Shown here one piece after another: positions 36,201 through 49,884 of a DNA stretch of 64,000 nucleotides (positions within the stretch are counted from its first letter, which is position 1; every line of letters begins with the position of its first letter). The DNA comes from Rallus limicola (Eukaryota > Chordata > Aves > Gruiformes > Rallidae): positions 37,798,547 to 37,862,546 of the forward strand of contig JAKCOZ010000008.1 of assembly GCA_022605955.1 (NCBI GenBank), read 5' to 3'. A program made the translations under genes and the position numbers. The notes below the pieces were generated by a model. It was not told where the DNA came from. It saw only the letters and a program-made list of their open reading frames with translations, and ran no database searches.

Positions 36201-37229
36201 CAAGCAGGTACAATATTGCCACCCAAGGTGGGTGGCTTGGTTTCTGGAGGCCAGTGGGACTGGGGCATGTTGCAGTAGAAGGTATGAACTGAACTGCCGC
36301 CCTTCTCAGGCTCTGGACCCCTGATACAAGTGGGGAAGGAGGTGAAGGAGGTGGACATACTTACAGGAGCAGCATCCTTGCTGTACTTAGCCCGCCCCGT
36401 CCTGTCACTGGCACAGAGGGCCTCTCTGCAGACCACCCTGAAGATAATCAAGGGATGTTAGGGAGCACACCCAGCAAGTATCAAAGCAAGCTTCAAAAAG
36501 GCTCATGACTGGAGTAAGACTGAATGAAAGGAAGACAAAGGCATCCCCACTGCCCCTTGCTCTGGGCCGGTGATCTCGTGGCATCCTGCACCTTGCTGCT
36601 CAGGGGCTTATTGCTTCCCCAGCACTTTCTGCTCCAAGCAGTCCTCTCATCTTGAAAGAGCCCCCCTGCTTGCTGGCTTGCAATTGTCACCAAGCTCAGG
36701 CTGTACAGCCCTAGCACATGTTTCTTAGCAGGTATTACGTGTCTGCCACAGATATCAACAATTTGCAGTTGATGATAGATGCTCCACAGTGAAATTTAAT
36801 TTTCTTTGACATCTCTCTTGCAAAAAAAACCCAAACCAAAACCAGCCCCAAAAGCAACTGCTTCCCTTCCCCCTCCATTCCTGACTCGCTGGCTCTTTCA
36901 CAATCTCAGGTTGCCAGTGTGAGTCATGCAAGGTGCCAATAGCAAACGGGAGGGATTGCTTTTGATGTTTCAGTCAAATTTATATCCCTAATAATCATTC
37001 CTTGGACAGAGTAAAGAAGACTTAGTCAAGCAGACATCCCAACTGCAGGGCTAATAGCCGTGAGGAACATTTTCCTCCCTCTGCTAAAACGTCAAGTGTG
37101 TAGTTAATGGCCAACATTAATAAAGTCATTAGGCAGAGATGGCAAATACCACTCACAGGGCTGAACCAGCAGGACAGGTCATTACTTCTTACAGGAGACA
37201 GGTTAATGGCTACAATATTGTGTTACTGA
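33289..37229. other. Unique DNA with AT-rich candidate conserved blocks
   Basis: No coding frame is supported. Blocks at about 33560-33970 and 36720-37190 carry many homeodomain-type words and few CpG, consistent with regulatory DNA. A T14 run lies at 36071-36084. Confidence 0.35.
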
Positions 37230-37820
37230 CAGCTGGCCAGCAGGGACAGGGAGGTGATTGTCCCTCTCTATTCTGCCCTTGTTAGGACCCATCCAGAGCC
37301 CTGTGTCCAGAGCTGGAGGCCCCAATACAAGAAAGATGTAGAACTGTTGGAGAGGGTTCAGAGGAACCACGGAGATGATCAGAGGGCTGGAGCAGCTCCC
37401 CTGTGAAGAGAGGCTGAGGGAGTTGGGCTTGTTCAGCCTGGAGAAGAGAAGGCTGCAGGGGGGACCTCATTGCAGCCTTCCAGTCCCTGAAGGGAGCAGA
37501 GAAACAGGAGGGGAATCAACTTTTTAAAAGGGTAGAAAATGGCAGGAGAAGGGGGAATGGACTAAGGCTAAAGGAAGGAAAGTTTAAATTAGATATTAGG
37601 GGGAGGTTTTTTACAGAGAGAGTGGTGAGGGGCTGGAACGGGCTGCCCGGAGAGGTGGTGGGTGCCCCATCCCTGGGGGTGTTCAAGGCCAGGTTGTCTG
37701 GGGCCCTCAGCAACCTTGTGTAGCTCCAGGCCTGGAGGTTGGTGGCCCTGCCTGAGGCAGGGGGGTTGGAACTGTACGATCCTTGGGGTTCCTTCCAACC
37801 CAGACCAGTCTGTGATTCTA
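37230..37820 (+). mobile_element. CR1 LINE 3' fragment
   Basis: About 590 bp of continuous ORF2 end and 3' UTR, ending CAGTCTGTGATTCTAATGA. It is the best local reference for the broken copy at 7381: at 37456-37485 the order AAGGCTGCAGGGGGGACC-TCATTGC-AGCCTTCC is intact. Confidence 0.92.
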
Positions 37821-38751
37821 ATGAATGCAGCATTACCTGTGTGCATGCAGGCATGAAACCCTGCCATGTGTTAGCCCTGGGTTCAGCTCAGGCAGGGGAC
37901 CACACTCAGCCTGGAGAGCCATCATCCTTGGTCAGCAAGGCCAGCACAGTGGCTCCACATGCACCATGCTGCGCTCGTGCCTTGTGCTAAGCAAAGTGCA
38001 AAATGCAAATGTCTGCTATGATCTGCTTTTTGTCCCCCAAAACCCTCTAGATAATGCAGAACTGCACCGCAGCCACCCAGAGTTAGGAGACCGGGCTGAA
38101 CTTACAGCAGATAAGGAGCAAGCCAAGTGGCTGATACCTTGGGGAGTTACGAAACCTTCTTCTAGATGAACCTTTGCACCATAAAAACAGAGGTCAGGAT
38201 CCTCTTTCAAAGCAAGGCTGCTCAGCGCTGCTTTGGCTATCTCCATGTGGCTCTGTGGGCTCCAGCCCATAGACTTCAGAGCTGAGCTTTGAAGTTGTCC
38301 ACTCTCCTCCCACATGTGTGCTCTCGCTTCGACCTTCCTGACACAAAAATAGCTACTTTCAGTCACAGAAAATATCAAAGGTGTCAGACAATGGCTGGGC
38401 CTCTGTTCTCACTGAAGTCATTGGGAACTCTGCCATGGTCTGGAGGAGAACGTGATTAGAGCAGCAGGGCCCTGTGACAGACCTCTTGCCTGGGGAGTGT
38501 TAGGACTATGGACAATATGCTATGGTGGTTCAGGAGATTAGAAATAAGGTGGTGGGGGATCACTTTCCTCTTAGGGACACATGGGCAAATCTGTCCTCTG
38601 TTTGGTGGCCTGTGGGACAGGAGCAGTAAGCCAGTTCCTAGCACACAGAGGCTGTGTCACAGCATAGGATCTCCAAAACCAGGGTTAATGAGCTGGCCAG
38701 AGCTAGAACTGCAGCAACAAGGCTGGCCCAACCTAAAAGCTCTATACTATT
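37821..38751. other. Unique DNA, no gene recognised
   Basis: No repeat family or supported coding frame. Confidence 0.35.
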
Positions 38752-38915
38752 AACCTACATGTCTTACACACTCCCAACCTACGTCTTTCTCTGTCCAATC
38801 TACGTGTCCTACACAATCCCAACCTACATGCCCTCCTTGATCCAACCAACAGGTCCTACATCATCCCAACCTACTCATCCTTCTCCATCTGATCCACAAG
38901 TCCCACACCTATCAC
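38752..38915 (+). repeat. 24-bp degenerate minisatellite, about seven units
   Basis: Units start at 38752, 38776, 38797, 38821, 38844, 38868 and 38892 and are 21-24 bases long. Most begin AACCTAC or a close variant. Odd units continue with TCCTACACAATCCC-like sequence and even units with a CTTTCTCTGTCC-like one, so the array is built on a dimer of about 47 bases. The frame through it stays open because units are mostly multiples of three; it is not a gene. Confidence 0.8.
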
Positions 38916-41900
38916 TCAGTCACACAAGTGTTGTCAGCTCACCTGAGTTTGCCATGTGCCTAACCATGCCTAATATTTACTGAAAGCCTCAGATTCCAGA
39001 GTCACCTGAATAGGAAACAATACCCACTCTTACATTTAAAGTCCTCAGGTATTTTTTTGGGAAATTGTTACAGGTATTGTCTCACTCTCCATAGTGAGAC
39101 AGATACTGTGAAAGCCTAACACATCTAAAACTTTGGCTAGGTCTTTTGGGTTGGTTTGATTTGGGTTTTTTTTTCTTATTTGCTAGGTTAAAAAAAGATA
39201 CTAGCTTTCTTCACAGACCTTATTTTACCCATGACCTTGGACTATCCCACCCATGTCAGCTCTGCCGTTAGAGAAGAATGGTTTTTTGAGCTGATGGCTG
39301 GAAATACCACTCCCCATCTAACTGCCAATTTCTCTGCTGGAGCTTAGGCTCCATCAGAAGAAACCCACAGTGGTGTTTCAGTTCACAACCCTCTCTCCAG
39401 GCAACACAGTTCAACATTAGAGACGATGACACAAAAATAAATGGAGGAAGCTAGACATGGGAACATAATCAAAGGCATCAAGTCTTTTAAGATAGCGTCT
39501 GTCCTAATATTTACAGAGTCCTTCCAAAGTCAAGAGACGACTTCTCCACTTCAGAGAGTCGGTGCTGCTCTGTTCTTGTTTATGGCCCTGACGCCAAAGA
39601 AAATTGAGGGGCTGATAAACACCACGCACCCTGCCATGCTCTGTCAATGGAGGTCTTCCTTGGAATTGGGTGCCTGGACAACATGAAAGTATTTTCATTC
39701 TGCTTTATGTTCTCATCTCTCTCTTGAACAATTATTTTCATATTTATACAGGAACACGGACTCAGTAGGACTTGGTTCTTTTCCATCGAGGTACAAGGCC
39801 AGCCCATGTGCAGAGCATCTCACTCCAGCACCACGTTGTCATCTGAATTCAGAGCAAGCTCCAGCCACCCAAGGAGGGGCTCCCCTCAGAAAAGTGAACT
39901 TGCTTAAAGAGCTTTTATGGTAGCCACTTGATGCTCAGCCTCACCGGACGCATGGACCCTAATTAGAGAAAGGAATTGTAGACCTGGAACAAGAAGCTGG
40001 CAGGATTCCCAAACACAGGTTTGCCCCAGGGTTGCAATCTTGTGGATTCATGCTGCATCAGTGCGGTGATTAGTAGCTCTGTTCTCACTGGTTGGCTAAA
40101 AAAGAAAAGAAGTCCTATAATGGTGTGTTAATTAGAGCTAATTGCTCACCAGGAAGGAGCTCAGGCTTTCCTAGCTGATGGTGGAAAGCAGCAACAGCTG
40201 AGTGCTCCCTGCTGAAGGAGGAGCCTCCAAGGCAGGGCTCCCACAAAGGCTGGTACTTGGCAGAAGGTTGATAGGGCTGTTCAGCTCATCTTCTTTCTCC
40301 TCTGGCACCTGGGTTAGGGCTTAGCATTGCACTGTCCTGGCTTGCCCGGGTCTGTGCTCTGCTCTCAGGATGCCCTTTGGCTCAGCCCATCCTTTGCCAG
40401 CATCCCAGCAGTTTTCCCTGTGGTGCCACTCCTGCTTGATGCCTGGGCAGATACATCTTTTTTTTTTTCCTGTCTCAGTGGCACTGGAGATCAGCCTCTG
40501 CTCTTCTCCTGTAGCGTGGAGAGCACAGGTGAGCTCTGAGGATGCTGTGGGGTGGATCGAGGGTCAGGGTTGGGTAGCTGTGTGCAGCAGCCACAGCATC
40601 TCTTGCTAGCACCCCTGCTCCTAAATCGCAGGCACTCAGAGCCGATGCTGCTCTGCTGTTTGAGCCAACCTTGCTGGAGGGCACAGACCTCTTCCTGCTT
40701 CAGACCTCTGCATCACAGGAGATATTCCAACAGGTCCTTTTTCCTTGTGAGAATTTCAGGGCAATATCAGCTGTAAGTGGTATGGAGAGGCTGGGGAGGG
40801 GTGGTGGGGCAGCAGGAGCTGGGATGTGCAGTGGGAAGGGTGGATGGATGGACACACACCCAGCAGATGCCTGGCACCAAACTGCATGCAGCAAGTGCAG
40901 CAGGATGGAGCTGGGCTGCTGGGATGTGACTTTGGGAGAGAAAGGGAATGTGGCTTGGAACTGACAGCCTGAAAGCAAGCATGGGCTTGGGATAAACGTG
41001 TGGGGTCGAGGAGGGGGTTGGGGGGAGGATGTTTGGCTCTTCTGGGTTTGTGGTTGCAAGGAGGAATGCGAACAATTTCTTGGCACTCTCCCCCCAGGAT
41101 ATTAGCATTATAAAGGGAGTCGCTGGGAAGTAATAGTTCAGATATGCTGTTGTTGGCTCCATTCACCATCTCTGGGTGTCTCGGGCCTGTCCTGTCCTTT
41201 CCCAGTTAGGATAGTCTGAGAGTGATTTGGTGGCTCGGCACTTTTTCCATACAAAGCACCCCACAGCTTCTCCAGCAAGGCATGTGCTATGTCAGGGTAC
41301 ATCTTCAGGTGTAGGTGCAGGATAACCAGAGCTTGTCTCCCTCAGGCCATAAAGTTTTGGAGCCATGTTGCCCTGGAGGGAAGGGAAACACCCCTGATCT
41401 TCTGGTTAGCTTCCTCTTTGGGTTCAGATGGTGCTTCACCCACATTCTACCTCAACTAGTAGAGGAAGAGCATCCGGATATGCAACAGGGCACCTTTAAT
41501 CCCATGAGGCTGTCATTCCTGCTCCTTGTTTGCTTTATAAAATTGGCTGGAGCCCTGCTTGCCTTTGGCACATTCCCTGGCTTTGTTTCCAGCTCTACAT
41601 GCAGGAGCAGAGCTACAGAGCTATTGCATGGGTTGTCCAAGATCCATGGCCCTGAAGGTATGGATGTAGCAGGTAGGTGAGAGGCCACAGGTGAAGTGGT
41701 GAGAGCTGAGCAAGGCACTGGGAAGGCAGCTCCCCCAGCATCAGGAGCTGCCCAGGAGCTCTCAGCCCTCTGTAGAGGAGGATGGAGACTTTGAGCTGAG
41801 CTGGTGCAGTCTGTACCACAGCCATCCCTGCAGCACGTCCTGGTAAATCCTCACCTGCCTTCTGCAGATCCACAGCTATGCATCTGCTCTGCATGGGTGT

Positions 41901-43445
41901 GAAGCGATGCTGAATGGGCCAGGAATAAAATGAACCTGGTGCAAATAGAAGCAGACTGTGGCCACCACCTGGATTAGGTTCTGGAGGGCTCTGGAAGTGA
42001 GCCTATGGGTACAAGCAGAGGATGCAGTAAGTAAGAAAATGCACAAGGCATTGGGTCTTTTCCAATGTTGTCTTCCTTGCAGGATCCACTCTTCTTCCTA
42101 TAGATTAGAGAAAGTGGTGACTGCAGGACAGCAGCCCCTGTGATGTCCCCACTCCTCTGCATGCCCAGATGTCCCAGCTCTCCATCCAGAGCCAGGAGAA
42201 GGGGCACAGCAGCCACCAAGAATACTGCAAGGTATCTGACAGGGTTGGGATGATGGGATCCTGGAGGAATGGGGCTTATTCTGGAGCAGGAATAAGCAGC
42301 CACGTGGTCTGGTCCAGGCTGGAATAAATGGATCCCTCCACTGGTAAATACCATGTACTGGAGGGAGGGGGTGTGAATGGGATTTTCTCCTCTGAGAGGC
42401 TCTGAAAAAGCCTAACTGGTGTGTGAGCCCTTATTCCATCACAAGGTACCATGTTCTCCTTTGGGGAGGGCCCTTCCCCCAGCTTAGCTTGGCTCCTGCC
42501 TATGGGACGAGTCTGGGGTGGCTGAAGGGATGCAGGAGAACTGTGACACCTTTCTGACTTAAAGGCTCATTTTCCAAAGACAGGGTTAGGCAAATAGGTT
42601 TTGTGCACAGAAGCCCCCAACATTATTTAAGCCTATTGGCAAATTAGGGCTGCCTTGTGACATCTTTCCCTGTGTTGTGTAATTTGTCATGCTGCTTGTC
42701 CTTCAAAAGGCCAAGAGGGTGTGGATGATGTGCTGGAGCTTTGGAGCAGCTGCAGACATCAGGTGGATGTGGAGAGGGTGATCTCAGCCATGGCACTCAG
42801 CAGCTTGTTCCAGCCACCTTGTGCATTGCACGACCATTGCTGTGGGTGTCCTCTTCCCTGAAAAGACTGGCTACAGCTTTGCTGAGTGGACCAAAACGTT
42901 GCTGAGGTCTCTGAGGGGCAAAAAACTTGGCAAGGAGGGGAAGGGAAAAAAAAAAAAGGTACAAATCCATAGAGTTTGAGACACTCAAGAAATTATATAC
43001 CAGGCTTGTCTGAGAGCAAATAGTTTCATGGATGGTGACATGAATGCTAATAGTAAATTAGTTAGAAAGTCCAGTGAAGCATGACACTAATCAGGAAAGG
43101 TGATTGCATCTACACTATAAAGTATGTGATTAACCCTGACTCACCTGAATCTGCAGCTCAGTAAGGGCTTGCACAGTGGGCCCTGCAGTGGGAGGAAGGC
43201 TGATTGCTGCTAAGGGGGAGTGGTGAGTTTAGCAGCTCAAAGATTGGATCTATGAAACAGTTTCAGAAATCCCTGGGACTACTGAAAGTGTCCCTGGAGC
43301 AAGATGTGGTGTTGAGGGATGCAAAATACAGAGCTGAATTGCTTTTTCAGGACTGAGTGAAGGTGAAGAGTGAGAGGTCTGCAGCTGGTACAGGCACCTG
43401 AAAACCCATTGTGACTTTTACCAGGTCCAGAAGGGACATCTCGTG
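38916..43445. other. Unique DNA, no gene recognised
   Basis: T10 at 40460-40469 and A12 near 42947 are the main simple runs. AT-motif-rich texture occurs at about 40120-40170, 42570-42690 and 43020-43140. No coding frame is supported. Confidence 0.35.
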
Positions 43446-43633
43446 CTGAAACAGGCTGCCCAGAGAGGTGGTGGCTGCCCCATCCCTGGGCATGTTCAAG
43501 GCCAGGTTGGCTGGGGCCCTGGGCAACCTTGTGTAGCTCCAGGCCTGGAGGTTGGTGGCCCTGCCTGTGGCAGGGGGGTTAGGAGCTCTGTCATCCTTGG
43601 GGTCCCTTCCAACCCAGACCATTCTGTGATCTC
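43446..43633 (+). mobile_element. Short CR1 LINE 3' end
   Basis: About 190 bases of CR1 3' UTR, from AACAGGCTGCCCAGAG-like sequence to CCATTCTGTGATCTC. Strongly 5'-truncated. Confidence 0.9.
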
Positions 43634-43813
43634 ATTCCCTTTTTAGGTTTGGGCAAATCCACCAGGAGACATTGATCCTGGTGATCCAGCCTGTCCCAGC
43701 TGGGCTGGACTCAAGGACTGAAATCCTGGAGAGGGACCAGTGACCCCAAGGAGCAAAAGTCATCTTCTCTGTTCTCAGGTTTGGTGGGGGAGAGGGTAAT
43801 ACTCTTTAAGTGC

Positions 43814-43863
43814 ATATATAAATATACACACACGGTTTTAAAATCATAAAATATATAAATATA
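43814..43863. repeat. AT-rich segment with a 13-bp direct repeat
   Basis: ATATATAAATATA occurs at 43814-43826 and 43851-43863, 37 bases apart, separated by a CACACAC run. Confidence 0.75.
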
Positions 43864-46190
43864 AATTTCTATTTAACGAATAACAGTTTATATGTGTCTT
43901 AAACAACCCATGAGGTCTTGCTGTACTAATTACAAAATGTGCCAGGCCTAAACTTCCCTTTCCTGTTATCCATGTTCCTCCTTTTGGCTTTGAGTAAGTC
44001 AGGCATGACTGTTTTTATGTGCTCTGAAGCCAATAAATAAAATAACAGGGAAGTGAAACATGCCACTAATCTGTAAGCAAACTGGCTGGCTTCTGACCCT
44101 GCAAATCATTTACTGGAAGAGCTAATGGAGCCTGCATGGGTGGGTTATGGGCTGCAAAACAGGAATAACATTTGGCATTGAAAGAGAATAAGGGCAGAGT
44201 AATTATTTTTTTAGCCCTCTTCCTATCAGATTTATGCTTTTTAAGTTTTATGATGTTTGGATGTAACTCCTTGTGGACTTTTAAAATGGTGTTTTCACCC
44301 CAAATTAAGACTCTGTTGTGAAAGGCTTGTGACAACCTATCTCACCACAGCTGCTCCAACACCCGCGTTAGTTTTGCTGTTCCCCAGCACAAAGTCACCC
44401 ATCTGAGCTGGGCTGGGAGGGATACAGGCGTCTTGCATCACTGCCACAGTCCCTACCTGAAGCTTTTCACTTTCTGAAAAGCTGAGATGTGCAAAAAGAG
44501 CCATCTGCTCCTGCTCAGGCAGAGCCATCTGCGGGGAGCCCAGCGATTCAGCTTACACTTCTAATTCTTTTTAAGTAAATAATGAATGTACACAACACCT
44601 CCTTCCTGCTCAGCTGCGGCTTTCACAAGGCACAAAGATGAAGCCAACAAGAAAAACTGAGTAGCAATGTTTATCTGCCACCTCCTGCCTGCCCCCCACC
44701 CCCAGAGCAGAGGAAAAAAGAGAAGGGGGGTGTTTGGACCCAAGTTAAAAGAGGTGGTGGAGGTCCAAATGGGGCTCAACCAGGCTGTGACTCCAAGGGT
44801 AGGTCTTTTGAGCTTGGGTTGATGTTCTGCCTCTGGAGCCTACTGGGGGAGACAGAGAGATACAGCTGGATCTGTCTTGGGCCCCAATGATACCTGTGTG
44901 GTGGTGGGGTCCTGAAGCTGTGTATCAAGTTGAGTTTCCCAGGGTTGCAAGTTGAATTTCTCATGCCTTCCCTTGAAGAGGGAGGGGAAAGGAAAAAAAA
45001 AAAAAAGGCAATATTTGAGCCAGATTTGGGAGAATCCTTGCCAGTTCCTTCCATCAGGATTAAAGCCAGCAGGCAGGCTCCTTCCACGCTGGCTGCCAGC
45101 ATCTGTCTTTACTGGGAGCCTTGTGCTTTGCTGAGAAACCATCGGTATGGACCCATGAGTCCTCCTGCCCTGGCACTGGGTCAGAAATTATAACAGTCTT
45201 GAGGTTTTAGGATTACACACACACACCCTGCATCCCCCAGGGAGCTCCCTGCTCCCCCAGCATCCAGCCGTGCAGTACTGGCTTCACCGCCCAAGTGCAA
45301 GACACAGGCTTGGAGTGTGGCTGTGATCAAAGCTGTTTGGTAAGTCCACGCTTTCCTGTTTGTCCCAGCTCCTGAGGAGTATGAGAGCTGCTGTCACCAG
45401 ATAGGAGCAGGGGACGTGCTCTCTGGGAGGCAAAAGCCTTTTGAACTGAGGACTCTGTGGTGTGAAAAGCTCATCCATGGTCCTCCATCCCTCTCAACCC
45501 CTATAAATCCTTCAGGGTGGGAGACATCCCTCAATCCAAAAGTTTTGCTGTAAGAAAGAAATTGAGGAATAACCCTTGGGTGCTTGGAGCTCTGTGTCAC
45601 CATAACCTTGGGTCTTCTTCAAGCCTGGGAAGAAATAACTCCAGGAAAAGCAGTGGTGCTGGTTCTGCCAGGTCAGCTTGGTTTGCACAGGGGTGTTTGG
45701 GGCAGGGCAGCCTCAAGTTCCCCGATGATTTTTCAGGCTGTATTTCTATGCCAGCCAAAATCTCAGAGCTGTGGCAGGATCATACAGCCCGATGCAGCCA
45801 TGGCCAGGCCTCTCCATGCTTCTGCATTGCCCCCTGAGCTCCAGTGAGTGTTATGACCTTAAACCATCCCTTGCTACCTGGAAGAAAACTTGTGGATCCA
45901 CGTTCTTCCATTTCCAGGTTTTTTTCACTACTGGCTTGCGTTTGCTCAGCCAGCCAGAGCCAAATCGAGCCCTGCCCACCCCAAGGAGCTTCCACCAGGG
46001 CTGAGTTTGGCCCAAGATGTTTCTATCACAAAGCTGTCAAGGCCAGTTTCCACAGATCAGACTGACTTGAGGTCCCAGTGGAGGCAATTCATCAACTGCT
46101 GGATATAACGGCGAATAAACGTCAGCAGCAGGAAAGCTTGGCTGGAGATGAGAAATCATGTCCTGTGATGAGAGGTTATGATCTCATATC

Positions 46191-46219
46191 TTATCTCATC
46201 TTATCTTGACAACTTATCT
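46191..46219 (-). promoter_or_regulatory. Cluster of three GATA-type motifs
   Basis: TTATCT (AGATAA on the minus strand) occurs at 46191, 46201 and 46214, 10 and 13 bases apart and in the same orientation. It may be a GATA-factor site cluster or merely a short TATC-rich run. Confidence 0.3.
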
Positions 46220-47034
46220 GTTTACATTTCAGAACGAGAAGCCTGATGTGGTGATGGTGGCTTAGGCTGAGCAGCCTGCCCCAAAGCCTGAGTTGGGGTA
46301 CCCTGGGGGTGCCAGACAAACCTGCCACCCACACCTCCAGGTTTGTGGTGTTTCTTCCAAGATCAGAGACGTGAACTTTGTATCCCTGGGGGCTGACTGC
46401 TGGCAGAGCAAAGTGTTTTCTCATGCCCTGGATGGGGAGGGTTGAAGGATGAGGCAAGGGAACACGTGCCAGCATTAAAGCCATGGTGGATTTAACAGCA
46501 GATACTTCATCTGCTGCCAGTATGCAAGCAAATGCCCGTGGCCAGCCCTGGCCAAGGTCCTTCTTACAGAGCTCTTGCCTGCATGCCCGTCCTGGCTGCT
46601 GTTTAGGGGTGCAGTAGTGGGATATGTTGGCATGGGAGCCAGCAGTGCAACACCTTCATTCCCTCCACCTCCTGGTCGTGTTGTCCTTAATGGTGGTACC
46701 TTTGTTTGCCAGAGCCCTTGGACCCCTCTGAAGACCTTGTGTGGGGTCTCGTGTGTGTCACTGTGGTCACAGGTGACTATCTCCATGCCACACAAGACCC
46801 CACCACCTCCATCCTGTTCCACCTCTCTGGAAACAGGGTGATTATTCTTACCACCACCACCCCCCACCACTTGCCTTCAGGAGCTGTTACACATCTGCTG
46901 CATGAAGTAACCCATGAGGATGAACCCATCCCACGGGAAATCGGTGGCAGAGGTGGGACTGGCCACCCAGTCCCCTGGCTCACATCCCCACATTGCAGCA
47001 ACAAGGAGGAAATGTTGGGGCTTAAGTGATTTAG

Positions 47035-47290
47035 CTTGGGAAGCAGTGAAATCTACTTATATGGGCTAATTGATACTGAATGACTCCTTAATTAGAAATG
47101 ATGGGATTGTCTCCTAATTTATGAGGAGGACATGGAGGAGCCGAGGGGTACTTTTTTGTGGCTGCTGTTCATTTTCCTTCAGAGACACTCTCACCAATTA
47201 ACTTTTCATGACATAAATTTGTTTGCCTTAAAATATCTAGTTAGAAGCATTTTCAGATACATTATTTACGGCCTGAAAATAAATATTGGA
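47035..47290. promoter_or_regulatory. Candidate conserved non-coding element
   Basis: A homeodomain-word-rich block (GGGCTAATTGATACTG, CCTTAATTAG, CCAATTAACTTTTC) without simple repeats. Function is inferred from texture only. Confidence 0.3.
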
Positions 47291-49884
47291 TGCTCAGGCT
47301 GTGCTTTGTGAGAGCTCAGAGTGGCTTGCCTTCTCACTCAATTATTGATCGTGCTTTCTGCTGCATTGGAGACGTTCCCACATGCACAGGGGGAAAATCC
47401 TGGCTTGTTTACTTGCTCATTTTATTTGTCAAAGTCTCTAAAAACTCATCCAGCAACGGATTTGGGATGTTTATCACAGCAGAGAATTCACTTCCAAGGC
47501 TAAGACTCCATCAGGGAGCTGCCAGCCCTGGGCAGGCACTGAAGATGGGTTGATGTGTTGTTGTTAAAAGGGGAAATGCCTCTGATGGCACAAGGCATTT
47601 CCATCACCACCAGAAAAGGTGAGTGGTCTGTGTTTGCCAGGCGGATGAGCATAGCAGATCTACCCAAGGCCCAGCTTCTTCAGCAGCTGAGACGGACTGC
47701 GTGGTCTGATGGATGCTTTTCTCACATTAGGGAATTTTATGTCTCTCTTGATGTGGGCTTTCTGATGTTTAATAAGGTATGAGCTGCTCATGCAATTTTT
47801 TCCTCACTGAGACATTTACAGGTTCTTTCTTCTCAACACAGATGTTATTCGATATAAAATTTTGCCAGGACACATTTTTATCCTTGGAGTTTCCACGCTC
47901 ATGTCAGATTTGATTGCAATTAGCCCTGAAGGCTCCTTAGGGAGGAGAGCAGCCTGCCAGCCAGCTTAGTGGCTTGGACCCCATCTTCTGCAAGCAGCAG
48001 GAAAGAGTAGCTACAAGTTATAAGAGCCAAAGATGGGGGAGGGGGGGTGGTGGGGGGGAAGGAATTGCAGGAACTCCACTTTTGGAAGATTGCAAATGGG
48101 ATGTTTGAGGGATGCAGGCTCTGGGCTGGCAGCTCTCAGCTCCTGTGAGATGCCAGCACCCAAGAAGCGTTTGCCCTTGGCAGCGTGATCTGCCAAAAAA
48201 TTTTGCTGGTGGAAAACCGGTTAGCCCGGCTGTCTTGCTTTGCAGCCAGAGTCTTGACAGCAATGGTATGTCCACAGGGAAGGTTTCTGCACCCCGTGAA
48301 ACATCGCAGCCTGCAGAAAGCTGCTCTGACAGAGGCTTCTTGAGCAATGGGAACCCCAGCGTCACTCAAGATGGGTCTGAGTCCTGTCAGAGGTAAAAAT
48401 AATGCAGGCCGTGTTTCAGAAGTGTTGCGCAGGGGAATTCACTGTGCATCCCTGCTCCTTCCCACGTGACAAATTGGAGACACAGAGCTTGAAAGCAGCG
48501 CGGACTCACGGCCCTAATTAATATTGCAAAGGAGCTGGCAATGGGACGCCACCAGACAGGCTCCGGCTACCGGCCTGACTGTCAGCAGGTCTGCAAAGTC
48601 CTCTTTGTCCTAAGGCTGGCGGTCAAACTCAGCAGGGATTCCACCACTGGCTTCAAAGAAACCAACGCTTTGCCCCAAAGCCCTGCTTCCCCCACGGGCT
48701 GCTTGCCTGTGACGCATACCATGGCACGAATGAACCCCCGGAGCCCCGAGACCCTCCCACCCAATGCCAACCAGGACACAACCAGCCTGATCAATGCTGC
48801 CTCCATCTGCTTTAACAGCTCCCAAACCCCCACAATTTTTTTCCCTGCTTTTACATGGGAATAATGCCATTCCTGCTGGTGGTGACTCCTCTGAAGTGTG
48901 CCGAGGGGGAGGCTTGGCTATTTGGGCTGGCATTGCCCTCTTGCCACCGTTATTGGGGTGAAGGGTATGGTTTCTTAACACCCATGCCAATGGTTGCATG
49001 GCACCGGGAGCTGAATGAGAGCCCAGCACTTGCCAGCTGGAAAAGAACTGGGCTTTTCTTTGCCTCAGAAAAGGAGTTTGGATAATGGGCTTGTAGAAGA
49101 GGGGCTGCAAGAAGAAAATCAATAACGTAGACCCAAGTGCTTTCTGTTCTCCTTTTACATGCTTACAGGAAAGCGATTCAGGCTCGGCACATGCATTTAT
49201 TAAAGGGAAAAAAGAAATAATTCTCTTGATTTTGTTTCTTTCCAGGGCAGTTGAGCAAACTGCTCAATACGCCGTGACCTTGAAATATAATGAAGCATTG
49301 AAAAGCAAAGCCGGTGGCACAGAGAGGAAGTGTGTTTCAGCACGCAAGAGGAGGTATTGAGGTCCAAGCAAGAAACAGCCAAGTGGTTATCTCTTGATGG
49401 CTTAAATCTCATCCAGGCAGGGCTTTTTACAATACTCCCTTTGTTAAGAGAGCCACAAACAGTGCAATGTGTGGAGGGCTCTGCAGAAGAGTACCTGGCA
49501 TCGCGGCGCATCTGACATGTAGCAGTGTTTTATGATGGTATAACTGACTTGGGTTGCTCTTTGTCCTCATCAGTGTGTAATAACCCCCCAGGACAGGACC
49601 CTGCACACCTGGGACCGGTGACCATTGTAAAATGCCATCTGTCCCAGCCACCACCATGGTGTCCTTGGGTGCCGCTTCGGGAAGGTGGGGGGAAGAGGAT
49701 GCTTGAGCAAGCAGGAGAGGGTTTGCACGTGGTGCCAGGGTGCTTGGGTATAACGAAAAAGCACTGAGCTGGCCTGTTGCACATCAGCATCACTCCATTG
49801 CCACCCCTTTCCTGGGAACAAATATCCACAGGTTTACCTTGGAGACAGTTTTGAGTAGTTGGGGTGAGAGATCTGTAGGGCAGC

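Larger units (their letters stand above)
43634..49884. other. Unique DNA with AT-rich candidate regulatory blocks
   Basis: No gene or repeat family. An A14 run lies at 44993-45006. Candidate conserved texture lies at about 47035-47290, 47780-47920 and 48470-48545. A G-quadruplex-type motif is at 48035-48058. Confidence 0.35.

Noticed and set aside
38752..38915. CRISPR-like array
   Set aside because: Units are directly adjacent and degenerate with no distinct spacers, and the genome is vertebrate.
38654..38983. Open frame of about 110 codons with a repeated peptide
   Set aside because: The repetition comes from the 24-bp minisatellite. Unit lengths change (21, 23, 24), and there is no start context or other coding signal.
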